A stretch of DNA of 30,731 nucleotides. Origin: DASRFS01 sp035260725. GTDB taxonomy: Bacteria > Patescibacteriota > Microgenomatia > Levybacterales > UBA12049. Of this stretch, positions 5,858 to 13,836 are shown one piece after another. Each line of letters starts with the position of its first letter. Position 1 is the first letter of the stretch. The position numbers and the translations under genes are program-made. The DNA is taken from contig DATFUR010000031.1 of assembly GCA_035260725.1 (NCBI GenBank), forward strand, positions 1-30,731, written 5' to 3'. The notes under the pieces were generated by a model. The model worked only from the letters and a program-made list of their open reading frames with translations, made no database searches and was not told where the DNA came from.

Positions 5858-7003
5858 ATGAGAAAAATTGCTTTTCTATTTCTTATTTTTTACTTCTTTA
5901 TTTTTGTCCGTCCGGCACTTGCAATTTACGATCCAAAAACCACCCCAAATAACAAAATCGGAATTCATATTCTTTTTCCGGACGAAATTTTTCAGGCAAG
6001 CGATTTAATAAATTCTAAAAACGGACAATGGGGCTATGTAACTATACCAATTCAGTCCGGGGATAAAAATCTTACTAAATGGCAAGCTTTTATGGACGAT
6101 TGCAGACAATTGCATGTAATTCCCATATTTAGACTTGCTACAAACGGAGACTATTTCAACACCAAAGTATGGGAAAAACCAAAGTCTGCGGATATTTTAG
6201 ATTTTGCTAATTTTCTTAATTCTCTGGATTGGCCAACTAAAAACAGATATGTTGTGGTTTATAACGAGGTAAATAGGAGCGACGAATGGGGTGGAAACGT
6301 TTCCCCCTCTGAATATGCTGAAACATTAGGTTTTGCCGCCGATACTTTTAAATCCAAAAACGGAGATTTCTTTATAATTTCGGCAGGACTGGACAATGCA
6401 GCTCCAAACAGTCTTCCCAACTTTATGAATGAGTATGATTTTATAAATGCCATGAACGAGTCTAGCCCCGGAATTTTTTCCAAAGTAGACGGAATTGCCA
6501 GTCATTCATATCCTAACCCCGGATTTTCTCAATTTCCCCAAACAAACACGACAAAAAGTATTTATAGTTTCACTTACGAAAGCCGTTTAGTAAATTACTT
6601 GGCCAACAAAAACCTGCCGATTTTTATAACAGAAACAGGCTGGTCGGCAAATGCGGTTAGCGAAAATCGAATAGCCTCTTTTTTCAAAGAAGCTTTTACA
6701 TATCCTTGGAACAACGAAAATATAATTGCCGTAACACCATTTCTTTTAAGAGCGGGTCAAGGACCATTCATGCAATTTTCATTTATTAAAGAAAACGGAG
6801 ACAAAGACGAAAGATATAAAGCATTGGAAAGTATAGAAAAGGTAAAAGGAGAACCATTGCTTAGCCCGCCACCAAAAAAAGAAAATATAATCCAAAATGT
6901 TCTTCCAATCAGAAGATTTTTGTACAATATTGAAACAAAAAATAGTTTTTTCCGTTCCCTTCGACCTACTAAAACTTTAATCAAATGGCTTCTGAATTTT
7001 TGA
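5858..7003 (+). CDS. Secreted clan-A-like glycoside hydrolase
   Basis: A 381-residue protein with a signal peptide (basic MRK, hydrophobic core 4-17, ALA at 20-22, likely cut after residue 22). The body looks like a TIM-barrel glycosidase: YNEVNR with E137 at the end of one strand as candidate acid/base, HSYPNPG at 216-222, and IFITETGWSA with E259 as candidate nucleophile. The two glutamates and the NE/TETGW context fit clan GH-A enzymes; I cannot name the exact family or substrate. The C-terminal about 50 residues are basic and end in a hydrophobic helix-like KTLIKWLLNF, possibly a surface anchor. It is transcribed divergently from a membrane mannosyltransferase, suggesting linked surface glycan metabolism. 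Confidence 0.75.
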   Translation: MRKIAFLFLIFYFFIFVRPALAIYDPKTTPNNKIGIHILFPDEIFQASDLINSKNGQWGYVTIPIQSGDKNLTKWQAFMDDCRQLHVIPIFRLATNGDYFNTKVWEKPKSADILDFANFLNSLDWPTKNRYVVVYNEVNRSDEWGGNVSPSEYAETLGFAADTFKSKNGDFFIISAGLDNAAPNSLPNFMNEYDFINAMNESSPGIFSKVDGIASHSYPNPGFSQFPQTNTTKSIYSFTYESRLVNYLANKNLPIFITETGWSANAVSENRIASFFKEAFTYPWNNENIIAVTPFLLRAGQGPFMQFSFIKENGDKDERYKALESIEKVKGEPLLSPPPKKENIIQNVLPIRRFLYNIETKNSFFRSLRPTKTLIKWLLNF

Positions 7004-7010
7004 ATGGATG

Positions 7011-7019
7011 TGGTATAAT
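7011..7019 (+). promoter_or_regulatory. Extended -10 promoter of the YkuK-like gene
   Basis: TGG-TATAAT (hexamer 7014-7019) lies 12 bases before the ATG at 7032. It falls inside the upstream extension of the reading frame (7008-7031), which supports the later start. Confidence 0.6.
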
Positions 7020-7031
7020 TGGGCTCTAGGT

Positions 7032-7592
7032 ATGGATAAGAACACAAGCGGCGCTCCAGTCCCGAATTCATCTAACGGTCAATCATTTAACAGTGCAACT
7101 CATGGGAAAGTAAATGTAGATGAAATAATTTCTATTATAAAAGACTTTCTCGAAGAGGAGCCTGAATTTGAATACAGCCTTGTAATTGGAACCGATTCTC
7201 ACGAAAAGAAAGTTGCCGACGGCCCTTTGCCACAAAACGGAACAAGAACAATAAACCTGGTTACTGCAGTTTTAATCCACAGGAAAGGTTTTGGAGGAAA
7301 ATATTTCTGGATTAGACATGAATTGCCAAACATCCACAATCTACGAGAAAAAATATACGCGGAGACTCTGGCGTCTTTAGATTTTGCTATTTCCTTTGTC
7401 CCCCTTCTTAAAAAATCCCTAAACGGAAAAGTATTACATTACAATCTGGAGATTCATGTTGACGTCGGCGAGCATGGTGACACCAGGGATATGATTAAAG
7501 AAGTTGTGGGAATGGTTACCGGTAATGGTTTCGTTGCAAAAACTAAACCTCAAGCATACGCCGCTTCCTACGTTGCTGATAAACATACATAA
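7032..7592 (+). CDS. YkuK family RNase H-like protein (DUF458)
   Basis: A 186-residue protein of the YkuK/DUF458 family, which is predicted to have an RNase H-like fold. Candidate acidic residues are D55 in VIGTDSH, E111, D144 in IHVDVGEHGDTR and D183 in the closing SYVADKHT; the last two motifs are typical of the family. Nuclease activity is a family prediction, not shown here. The first 28 residues are low-complexity and polar. The frame is open from 7008, but a promoter at 7014-7019 would lie inside that extension, so the ATG at 7032 is chosen. It begins a plus-strand run; the metallopeptidase gene starts two bases after its stop. Confidence 0.85.
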   Translation: MDKNTSGAPVPNSSNGQSFNSATHGKVNVDEIISIIKDFLEEEPEFEYSLVIGTDSHEKKVADGPLPQNGTRTINLVTAVLIHRKGFGGKYFWIRHELPNIHNLREKIYAETLASLDFAISFVPLLKKSLNGKVLHYNLEIHVDVGEHGDTRDMIKEVVGMVTGNGFVAKTKPQAYAASYVADKHT

Positions 7593-7594
7593 AG

Positions 7595-8002
7595 ATGTTC
7601 AAACTCAAAAGGCAAAGCTCAAAGCTTGAGTGGGAAGAGGCTGAGGAAGTTAAGAAAGACGTAGAGGAAATTTTAGGAGTTCTCGAACTTTCCTACATAG
7701 ATCCTACTAGAATTTTTTGCTTTCGAAGTTACGGGTCTAAATCAAGATCTTACGCCAGAATTTGGACTTTCCCTAAAATTTTTCAAAGAGCTTTAGATGT
7801 TGAACCTGCATACGTTATTGAAGTTTTAGCAAAATACTTTGATAGACTAGATAACGATAATCAGAAAAAAGTTTTGATACACGAACTCTTGCACATTCCA
7901 AAAAACTTTTCGGGAGCATTAGTGCCTCACAAGGGAAGAAATAGAAGTTTAGGAAAAACCGCAAATCTGCTCTTTGAACAATATCAAAAATTACGAGTAT
8001 GA
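7595..8002 (+). CDS. Putative phage-type zinc metallopeptidase
   Basis: A 135-residue small metalloprotease-like protein. HELLH at 96-100 is the zinc-binding HExxH motif (H96, E97 catalytic, H100), followed by IPKNFSGALVPHK in which H112 is a plausible third ligand. The HELLHIPxxFSG pattern fits the family annotated as putative phage metallopeptidase (PF18894). There is no signal peptide, so it would act in the cytoplasm. No other phage gene is nearby, so it appears to be a resident gene. It overlaps the next gene by four bases (ATGA), which suggests translational coupling to the polymerase delta-like gene. Substrate unknown. Confidence 0.75.
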   Translation: MFKLKRQSSKLEWEEAEEVKKDVEEILGVLELSYIDPTRIFCFRSYGSKSRSYARIWTFPKIFQRALDVEPAYVIEVLAKYFDRLDNDNQKKVLIHELLHIPKNFSGALVPHKGRNRSLGKTANLLFEQYQKLRV

Positions 8003-8676
8003 TAACAATAATCCACGGAGACGATATCACTTCTTCAAGAGACTACCTCTTGGAACTCAAGAAATTATCGGAAAACCCGATTACAATAAGTAACGAAAAC
8101 CTGTCTTTGTCGGGCATCATGCAGACATTAAAGGGAGATGGATTATTTAACGAAGAAAAAGATATTTTTGTGGAAGAATTTTTGTCTTCAAGAAAAAATA
8201 TTTCTGACAGCGAAAAAATAATTGAGTTAATTAAAAAAACCAGTAAAAATATTTATTTTTGGGAAAAAAACGAACAGACAAAAACAAACCTCTCGATTTT
8301 CTCGGATGCAAAAATAAAACTTTTTAAAATCCCGCAAAATATATTTTATTTTCTGGATAATATAAAACCAAAAAGTCCGGAAAACGTTATTAACTTTCAT
8401 GAAACATTAAATTCGGCAGATGCAGATGCTATTTTTTATATGATACTTCGTCAATTTAGGCTTTTGATTGCAATGTCTGGTACGGGAGACACAATCGACG
8501 AGGTTAAACGCCTCGCTCTTTGGCAAAAAGATAAATTAAAAAGACAAGCAGGTTTTTTTACAATTGAGAAACTAAAAAAAATTTATGATCAACTTTTTAA
8601 TATTGATCTTAAAATAAAAGTTGGAGAAATAACGAATCTCACCCGCGCAATTGACATTTTTTTGCTCGAAATATAA
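7999..8676 (+). CDS. holA: DNA polymerase III delta subunit-like protein
   Basis: A 225-residue protein resembling HolA, the clamp-loader subunit that opens the sliding clamp. The start MITIIHGDD is typical of the family's first strand. The middle has the pattern SGIMQTLKGDGLFNEEKD, like the family's segment between the N-terminal strands. The C-terminal helical part ends KVGEITNLTRAIDIFLLEI, matching the usual LKxG...L...IV.L ending. It is about a third shorter than Escherichia coli HolA, so the AAA+-like middle is reduced. No Shine-Dalgarno is visible; start overlaps the stop of the metallopeptidase gene. Pairing with that peptidase and a YkuK nuclease may be only operon economy. Confidence 0.75.
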   Translation: MITIIHGDDITSSRDYLLELKKLSENPITISNENLSLSGIMQTLKGDGLFNEEKDIFVEEFLSSRKNISDSEKIIELIKKTSKNIYFWEKNEQTKTNLSIFSDAKIKLFKIPQNIFYFLDNIKPKSPENVINFHETLNSADADAIFYMILRQFRLLIAMSGTGDTIDEVKRLALWQKDKLKRQAGFFTIEKLKKIYDQLFNIDLKIKVGEITNLTRAIDIFLLEI

Positions 8677-8685
8677 CATAAAACA

Positions 8686-10059
8686 ATGGATATAAATCCC
8701 TCCATATTTAAATCCTACGACGTACGGGGAATTTACCCGACAGAATTTAATGAGGAAGTCGCAACTGCAATAACTAAGGCATATATAAAATTCTTCGGTG
8801 TTAAAAAGGTCATTTTGGGCCGAGATGTCCGTGAATCGGGAGATAAATTATTTGAAGCGGTCAAAAATACTTTCATTAACAACGGAATAGATGTTACAGA
8901 TATAGGGGTTGTTTCTACCGATCTGTTTTATTTTGCCGTAGGATCAAGCGATGTAGATGGCGGAATTACCATATCCGCATCTCATAACCCCAGAGAATGG
9001 AATGGCATGAACTTTTGTAAAAGAAACGCCGAACCAATATCGTCCGAAACAGGTTTGTCCCAGATGAAAGATTTAATTCTAAAAAATTCTATTGACTTAC
9101 CTGGTGCAACCAAAAAAGGGACACTTTCTAAAAAGGACTTTCTTGAAGAATTTATAAAAAAGTCTGTTTCGTTTATAGACATTTCCAATATTAAACCTTT
9201 TAAAATTGTCGCGAACGCAAATTTCGGAGTCGATTTTATAATTTTAAAAAAAGCGGTAGAAATGTATAATTTACCGTTAACTTTGGTTCCATTAAATGAA
9301 AAGCCCGACGGTACATTTCCAAAAGGTCCGCCCAATCCCCTATTGCCTCAAAATAGGGAAGAGCTTTTAGATTTGATAAAAAAAGAAAAAGCTGACTTGG
9401 GAGTTTCGTGGGATGCAGACGGCGACAGATGCTTTTTTGCAGATGAAACCGGAACGTTTATAGAAGGTTACTTCATGACTGCCATAATTGCCAAAGAAAT
9501 GCTTAAGAAATATCCTGGAGCTAAAATTTTGATTGATCCAAGGTTAGTCTGGGCAACAACAGAGGAGATTACAAACTCCGGCGGAGTAGCAATTGTTTCA
9601 AAACCGGGAATGACAATTATTGCAGACAGAATGAGACAGGAAAACGGTGTTTTTGCAGGAGAGATGTCTTCTCATTTTTATTTTAAAGAGAATTTTAATA
9701 GAGACAACGGAATTATCCCTTTATTCATAATATTAGAGATGCTCTCTAATCAAAATACTACTCTTTCCAAATTGGCACTTCCCTATACTTCAAAATATTT
9801 TACTCCGGGAGAAATAAACTTTGAAACAGAAAAAAAGGATGAGATAATCGAGGCAATCACCCAACAATACAAAGAGGGCAAACAAGAACATATTGACGGA
9901 TTATCAGTCGAATTTTCCGATTGGAGATTTAATTTAAGAAAATCTAATACAGAAAATTTGTTAAGATTAAATATAGAGACGAGAGAAAAAGAAATCCTGG
10001 ATAAAAGGTTTGAGGAGATAAAAAACTATATAGAATCCTTTGGAGCACACATTCATTAA
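8686..10059 (+). CDS. Phosphomannomutase/phosphoglucomutase
   Basis: A 457-residue alpha-D-phosphohexomutase that interconverts the 1- and 6-phosphates of mannose or glucose, feeding nucleotide-sugar synthesis. Hallmarks are present: the phosphoserine loop ISASHNP with S99, the metal-binding DADGDR (D243, D245, D247), the sugar-specificity segment GEMSSHFYF (around 325) and a C-terminal phosphate-binding domain ending in RLNIETRE. Length is normal. Which hexose is preferred cannot be read from the sequence; the GEMS-H motif is shared by ManB/AlgC-type enzymes. The isomerase gene begins two bases after the stop, so the two enzymes of hexose-phosphate interconversion are co-expressed. Confidence 0.93.
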   Translation: MDINPSIFKSYDVRGIYPTEFNEEVATAITKAYIKFFGVKKVILGRDVRESGDKLFEAVKNTFINNGIDVTDIGVVSTDLFYFAVGSSDVDGGITISASHNPREWNGMNFCKRNAEPISSETGLSQMKDLILKNSIDLPGATKKGTLSKKDFLEEFIKKSVSFIDISNIKPFKIVANANFGVDFIILKKAVEMYNLPLTLVPLNEKPDGTFPKGPPNPLLPQNREELLDLIKKEKADLGVSWDADGDRCFFADETGTFIEGYFMTAIIAKEMLKKYPGAKILIDPRLVWATTEEITNSGGVAIVSKPGMTIIADRMRQENGVFAGEMSSHFYFKENFNRDNGIIPLFIILEMLSNQNTTLSKLALPYTSKYFTPGEINFETEKKDEIIEAITQQYKEGKQEHIDGLSVEFSDWRFNLRKSNTENLLRLNIETREKEILDKRFEEIKNYIESFGAHIH

Positions 10060-10061
10060 CT

Positions 10062-11102
10062 ATGGACTTAAATAATCTAGAAGAAATAAAAAAACTGGAC
10101 CCAAAAAATGTTTATGAATCAACAGGAATGTTGGCCAAGCAATGCGAAGAAATTTGGGATCAGCTTGGGAATTTTATATTTCCGGAAAATTATAAAGATG
10201 TAAAAAATATAATTATCTGTGGGATGGGAGGTTCGGCTTACGGAGGACATGTTGCACTTTCAGCTTTCAAAGAATCCCTAAAAATTCCTCTTGTTGTTAA
10301 TAATAATTACCATTTACCTGCTTTTGCAGATAAAGATTCGCTTGTTGTTCTTGTAAGTTATTCGGGGTCAACAGAAGAAATTTTATCTTGCGCTTCTGAA
10401 GCGCTAGAAAAACAATGCAAGATCACAACGCTAACTTCAGGCGGCAAATTAGAAGAATTTGTTAAAAACAATAACTTACCATCCGTTATTTTTACGCCTA
10501 CCCATAATCCATCAGGCCAACCAAGATTAGGAACCGGTTATATTGTATTGGGAACTCTGGGAATTTTAGCAAGGATAGGTTTAATAAATCTTACCGAGGC
10601 GGATGTTCTAGAGAGCATAGAATATCTAGATAAATCACAAGAAACAGTTAAAAAAAATGCCCAGGAAATTGCCGCAAAACTTGTTAATCACATACCTGTA
10701 ATTATTGCTGCGGAATTTTTAGATGGAAACGCTCATATAATCAGGAACCAATTTAACGAAACTTCAAAAAGTTTTTCCGCATTTGAAGATATTCCGGAAC
10801 TCAACCATCACCTTATGGAAGGGCTCCAAAATCCCGCTGGACATAAGTTAAAAGTTTTATTTATAAACTCGAATTCCTATCCGGATATTATAAAAAAGAG
10901 AATTGAACTTACTAAGGACGTTATAGGAAAGAACAAATTAGAGTACTTAGAATATATGGTGGAAGACAGTCATAATGTTGCGCAAGTTTTTAATACTCTT
11001 TCTTTTGGCGGATATGTAACTCTGTATCTAGCACTCCTTTACGGCCTTGATCCAAGCCTTATTCCATGGGTAGACTATTTTAAAGAAAACCTCAATAAAT
11101 AG
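10062..11102 (+). CDS. Bifunctional glucose/mannose-6-phosphate isomerase
   Basis: A 346-residue SIS-domain isomerase of the PGI/PMI type first known from archaea and found in many bacteria. Visible motifs are GMGGSAYGG (about 54-62), SYSGSTEEIL (about 95-104) and PELNHHLMEG (about 245-254), in which the histidine is the usual ring-opening residue. It should interconvert glucose-6-P or mannose-6-P with fructose-6-P, linking glycolysis to the mutase encoded just upstream. The gene starts two bases after the mutase stop, without a Shine-Dalgarno. The next gene has its own promoter 1-28 bases after this stop. Confidence 0.9.
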   Translation: MDLNNLEEIKKLDPKNVYESTGMLAKQCEEIWDQLGNFIFPENYKDVKNIIICGMGGSAYGGHVALSAFKESLKIPLVVNNNYHLPAFADKDSLVVLVSYSGSTEEILSCASEALEKQCKITTLTSGGKLEEFVKNNNLPSVIFTPTHNPSGQPRLGTGYIVLGTLGILARIGLINLTEADVLESIEYLDKSQETVKKNAQEIAAKLVNHIPVIIAAEFLDGNAHIIRNQFNETSKSFSAFEDIPELNHHLMEGLQNPAGHKLKVLFINSNSYPDIIKKRIELTKDVIGKNKLEYLEYMVEDSHNVAQVFNTLSFGGYVTLYLALLYGLDPSLIPWVDYFKENLNK

Positions 11103-11131
11103 TTGCAAGTTCTTATTAAACTTTCCATAAT
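11103..11131 (+). promoter_or_regulatory. Promoter of the PEP-synthase-like/enolase-like pair
   Basis: TTGCAA (11103-11108) and CATAAT (11126-11131) are separated by 17 bases; the -10 ends six bases before the ATG at 11138. It separates the pair from the hexose-phosphate genes and implies a leaderless mRNA. Confidence 0.6.
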
Positions 11132-11137
11132 ATAAGT

Positions 11138-11899
11138 ATGGCTGCCCAAAACTACGTTACATCGCTAGGTAAGCTGGAAAATGACGAAAGTCATGGAGAA
11201 AAAGTCAACCAGCTAATAAAACTTAAAGCCGCAGGTTTCTTAATCCCCGATTCATTTATTGTAAAAGCAGAAGCCTATTTGGATTTTTTAAAAGCAAATA
11301 ATATTGAAAAAAAGATAAAGCACCTATTGGGCACTGTGGACTTGGAGAAAGCAAAATCGGTTAAAGACACCGCCTTTTACATAAAAAGACATCTGGAAGA
11401 AAGCAGTATTCCCAACCAAATCTTAAATGAAATTTTAAGGGAATATAAAAATCTCGGAGGAGTTTTGCATCACGCCCACATAAATGTTTCTTTCTCTCAC
11501 GTTTCAAAAGGCATACCCAGCCATTCTCTAAAAGGAGATGCATCTTTAATAAATATTATTAAGGAAAAATGGTTGTCTATTTACTCTCCTACCACTCCTA
11601 CGGTTAATCCTACTCTAATTGTCCAAAAAATTGTAAAAGGCAAAACAGGAACAATTAGAACTTCCACAAAAAGTATTAACACCAAATTCCTGCTCTCCAA
11701 AAAAGAGACCGAGTATTTGGAAAATTTAGTGAGTAAATTTAAAAAAGAATTTTATATGCCTCACGAAATTGACTGGGCAATAGACGGCAACAAAACTTAT
11801 GTATTAAAAATAAAACCGGAAACACATATTGATTCACACAAGACTTTTTTTCCAGAAACGCACTTCTCTATTATTAAAAATTCCCACCACATAATTTAA
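11138..11899 (+). CDS. Degenerate PEP synthase/PPDK N-domain protein
   Basis: A 253-residue protein that aligns by eye with the nucleotide-binding N-domain of PEP synthase and pyruvate phosphate dikinase. Matching parts are HGEKVNQLIKLKAAGF-LIPDSF-IVKAEAY (19-47), KWLSIYS (144-150, for the family's cwaSLft), IVQKIVKGKTGT (161-172) and IDWAIDG...LKIKPET (211-229, for IEWA.DG..y.LQ.RPET). The ATP-site VRSSA loop is replaced by INVSFSH (115-121), the FTYRA segment is lost, and Q and R of LQ.RP are both K. The phosphohistidine and PEP domains are absent. ATP-dependent PEP synthesis is therefore unlikely; ligand binding or a regulatory role is possible. It has its own promoter and lies two bases before the enolase-like gene. 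Confidence 0.72.
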   Translation: MAAQNYVTSLGKLENDESHGEKVNQLIKLKAAGFLIPDSFIVKAEAYLDFLKANNIEKKIKHLLGTVDLEKAKSVKDTAFYIKRHLEESSIPNQILNEILREYKNLGGVLHHAHINVSFSHVSKGIPSHSLKGDASLINIIKEKWLSIYSPTTPTVNPTLIVQKIVKGKTGTIRTSTKSINTKFLLSKKETEYLENLVSKFKKEFYMPHEIDWAIDGNKTYVLKIKPETHIDSHKTFFPETHFSIIKNSHHII

Positions 11900-11901
11900 C
11901 A

Positions 11902-13164
11902 ATGGCAAAAATAAAACAAATTAGGGCTCGGCAAATTTTGAGCGGAAAAGGAGAGCCGACAATAGAAACCACCGTAATACTTAGCGATGGAAGATTTGGA
12001 ATAGCCTCAGTCCCTTCTGCCGGAGCCGGAGGGAATTACGAAGCGGTAGAGCTGAGGGACAAAGATAGCGAGGTTTTCCAGGGAAGAGGTGTTTTGAAGG
12101 CAATTGCGAATATTACCGACATTATTGCCCCCGCCCTTCTAGATATGGACGCTACAAAGCAGCAGGAAATAGATAAAAAAATGATAGAGCTTGACGGAAC
12201 CTCCAACAAGGCCAGACTTGGAGCAAATGCTATTCTCTCCGTTTCTATTGCCGTATGCAAAGCAGCGGCACAAAGTTCCACTCTTCCTCTTTTCTTATAT
12301 CTTCGGGAGTATATTAAGAAAGAAAATCTTGTATTAAAAACTCCAGCTCCAATTTTCAATTTACTTAATGGAAATAAGGAAGACGGCGCGGACTTTAAAG
12401 ATTTTTCTGTTTTTACAGCTTCTTCGAAAAATTATTCTGATAGCTTAATTATTATAAGCCGGGTCTATGAATCTCTTAAAGAAACTCTAAGAACAAACGG
12501 TTTATCCACTTTGGTGTCGGACAAAGGCGGATTTTCTCCAAAAGTTTCTTCCAACGAATATGCACTGGGGCTTATTAAACAGGGAGTTGAAACTGCAAAT
12601 TTAAGATTGGGCTTTGATCTTTTTACGGGAGTCGATGTTTGCGCTAATAATTTCTATAAAGATGGTAAATATAAGATCAAAGACAAAGCCAGTACACTGT
12701 CTTCTTCCGAATTATCCTTGTATTATCAGGAGATTTGTAAGAATTACAATGTACTTTATCTTGAAGATCCGTTTGCCGACGAGGATTTGGAAGGATGGAG
12801 CCAATTTGCATCAAATTTTTCTGCCGACACCCTTGTTGTTGGGGACAACTTAACAGCGACCAATCTCTACAGACTTCAGATGGCGCTAGACAAAAAAGCA
12901 ATTACCGGAATGGTAATAAAACCACTGCAAATCGGCACAGTCATAGAATCTCTTGCCGCTGTTGAAGTAGCCAGAGCAGCGGGCCTCAAAATTATCGTAT
13001 CTTCAAGATCTCACGAAACTAATGATGATTTTATAGCAGACTTTGCGGTTGCTGTTTCCTCGGATTACACAAGATTTGGAAGTATCGCAAGAGGAGAAAT
13101 GGTTTCCAAATACAACAGACTTTCCGATATCGAAAAACAACTCAAGTCACTTGAGGTTAAATAA
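11902..13164 (+). CDS. Enolase-like protein with altered active site
   Basis: A full-length (420-residue) member of the enolase family with both domains. The three Mg ligands are kept: D245 (GVDVCAN), E288 (YLEDP) and D315 (VGDNL), as is one catalytic lysine, K340. Other catalytic positions are changed: the proton-transfer glutamate of DEGG is K208 (SDKGG); the QEF glutamate is D167 (KDF); the histidine of SHRSGET is S368; the lysine of IKTG is R391; the histidine of the NGG.H loop is missing; and the mobile SGAST loop reads SAGAG (39-43). Ordinary conversion of 2-phosphoglycerate to PEP is doubtful, while metal and ligand binding look preserved. It follows the degenerate PEP-synthase-like gene by two bases. 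Its 3' end overlaps rsmI by 18 bases. If this is the only enolase of the genome, it would be a highly divergent but active one. Confidence 0.85.
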   Translation: MAKIKQIRARQILSGKGEPTIETTVILSDGRFGIASVPSAGAGGNYEAVELRDKDSEVFQGRGVLKAIANITDIIAPALLDMDATKQQEIDKKMIELDGTSNKARLGANAILSVSIAVCKAAAQSSTLPLFLYLREYIKKENLVLKTPAPIFNLLNGNKEDGADFKDFSVFTASSKNYSDSLIIISRVYESLKETLRTNGLSTLVSDKGGFSPKVSSNEYALGLIKQGVETANLRLGFDLFTGVDVCANNFYKDGKYKIKDKASTLSSSELSLYYQEICKNYNVLYLEDPFADEDLEGWSQFASNFSADTLVVGDNLTATNLYRLQMALDKKAITGMVIKPLQIGTVIESLAAVEVARAAGLKIIVSSRSHETNDDFIADFAVAVSSDYTRFGSIARGEMVSKYNRLSDIEKQLKSLEVK

Positions 13165-13836
13165 AATAACAAACTCTCCCTTCGGAGCTGTCTTTTGAAA
13201 ATGCTCTATTGATTTTGATATTTTTTCGCGTCTGACTTCTTCGTGAATTTTTGTAAGCTCTCTTTCCACAACAACGTTTATGTCACCAAAAATATCTTTC
13301 ATTTCATTTAATGTATTAAGCAATTTATGTGGAGCCTCGAAAATAATTATTGTTGATTCAATAAATTTGTAAGAGTCTTTGATATTTTCAAAAAATTTAA
13401 TTCTATGACCGGGTTTTCTTGGAGGATAGCCCAAAAATAAAAATTTATCTGTAGGAAGACCAGATACAACGAGAGACGAAATAACCGATGATGCACCCGG
13501 AATAGATTCGACTTTTATATCTTCCTCTATGCATTCCCTGATAAGTTTAAAACCCGGATCCGAGATTGCCGGTGTCCCCGCGTCCGAAACAAGCGCAACA
13601 TTTCCACCGTTTTTAAGAAAAGTTATTATCTGTGGAATTCTTGTTGCCTCGTTTTGCTCATAATAAGAAATTAGATCCTTGTGGTCTCTTTGAATACCAA
13701 GTGCACGAAGCAAAAAAGAGGTTTTTCTCGTATCTTCGCATGCGATTGCATCAACTTTTTTTAAAGTTTCTACGCCGCGAAAAGTTATATCTTGTAAATT
13801 TCCAATCGGTGTTGCTACAATATATAAATTACCCAT
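13147..13836 (-). CDS. rsmI: 16S rRNA (cytidine-1402-2'-O)-methyltransferase
   Basis: A 229-residue SAM-dependent methyltransferase of the RsmI (YraL) family, which 2'-O-methylates C1402 in the decoding centre of 16S rRNA. The N-terminus MGNLYIVATPIGNLQDIT, the ACEDTRKT motif (about 33-40), VALVSDAGTPAISDPG (about 79-94) and PGASSVISSLVVSGLP (about 110-125) are family signatures, as is FLGYPPRKPG. It lacks the longer C-terminal extension of some homologues. The start codon shares a CATG with the divergent DedA gene. A minus-strand TAAACT preceded by TGA lies seven bases before the ATG, and TATAAT (13864-13859) lies farther upstream inside dedA. Confidence 0.95.
   Translation of the reverse strand: MGNLYIVATPIGNLQDITFRGVETLKKVDAIACEDTRKTSFLLRALGIQRDHKDLISYYEQNEATRIPQIITFLKNGGNVALVSDAGTPAISDPGFKLIRECIEEDIKVESIPGASSVISSLVVSGLPTDKFLFLGYPPRKPGHRIKFFENIKDSYKFIESTIIIFEAPHKLLNTLNEMKDIFGDINVVVERELTKIHEEVRREKISKSIEHFQKTAPKGEFVILFNLK

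Noticed and set aside
7008..7031. Upstream extension of the YkuK-like gene
   Set aside because: The predicted -10 box lies within it, and the family start fits the ATG at 7032.
11902..13164. Reading the enolase-like gene as a pseudogene
   Set aside because: The frame is full length with no stop or frameshift, metal ligands are conserved, and a plausible promoter serves the unit.
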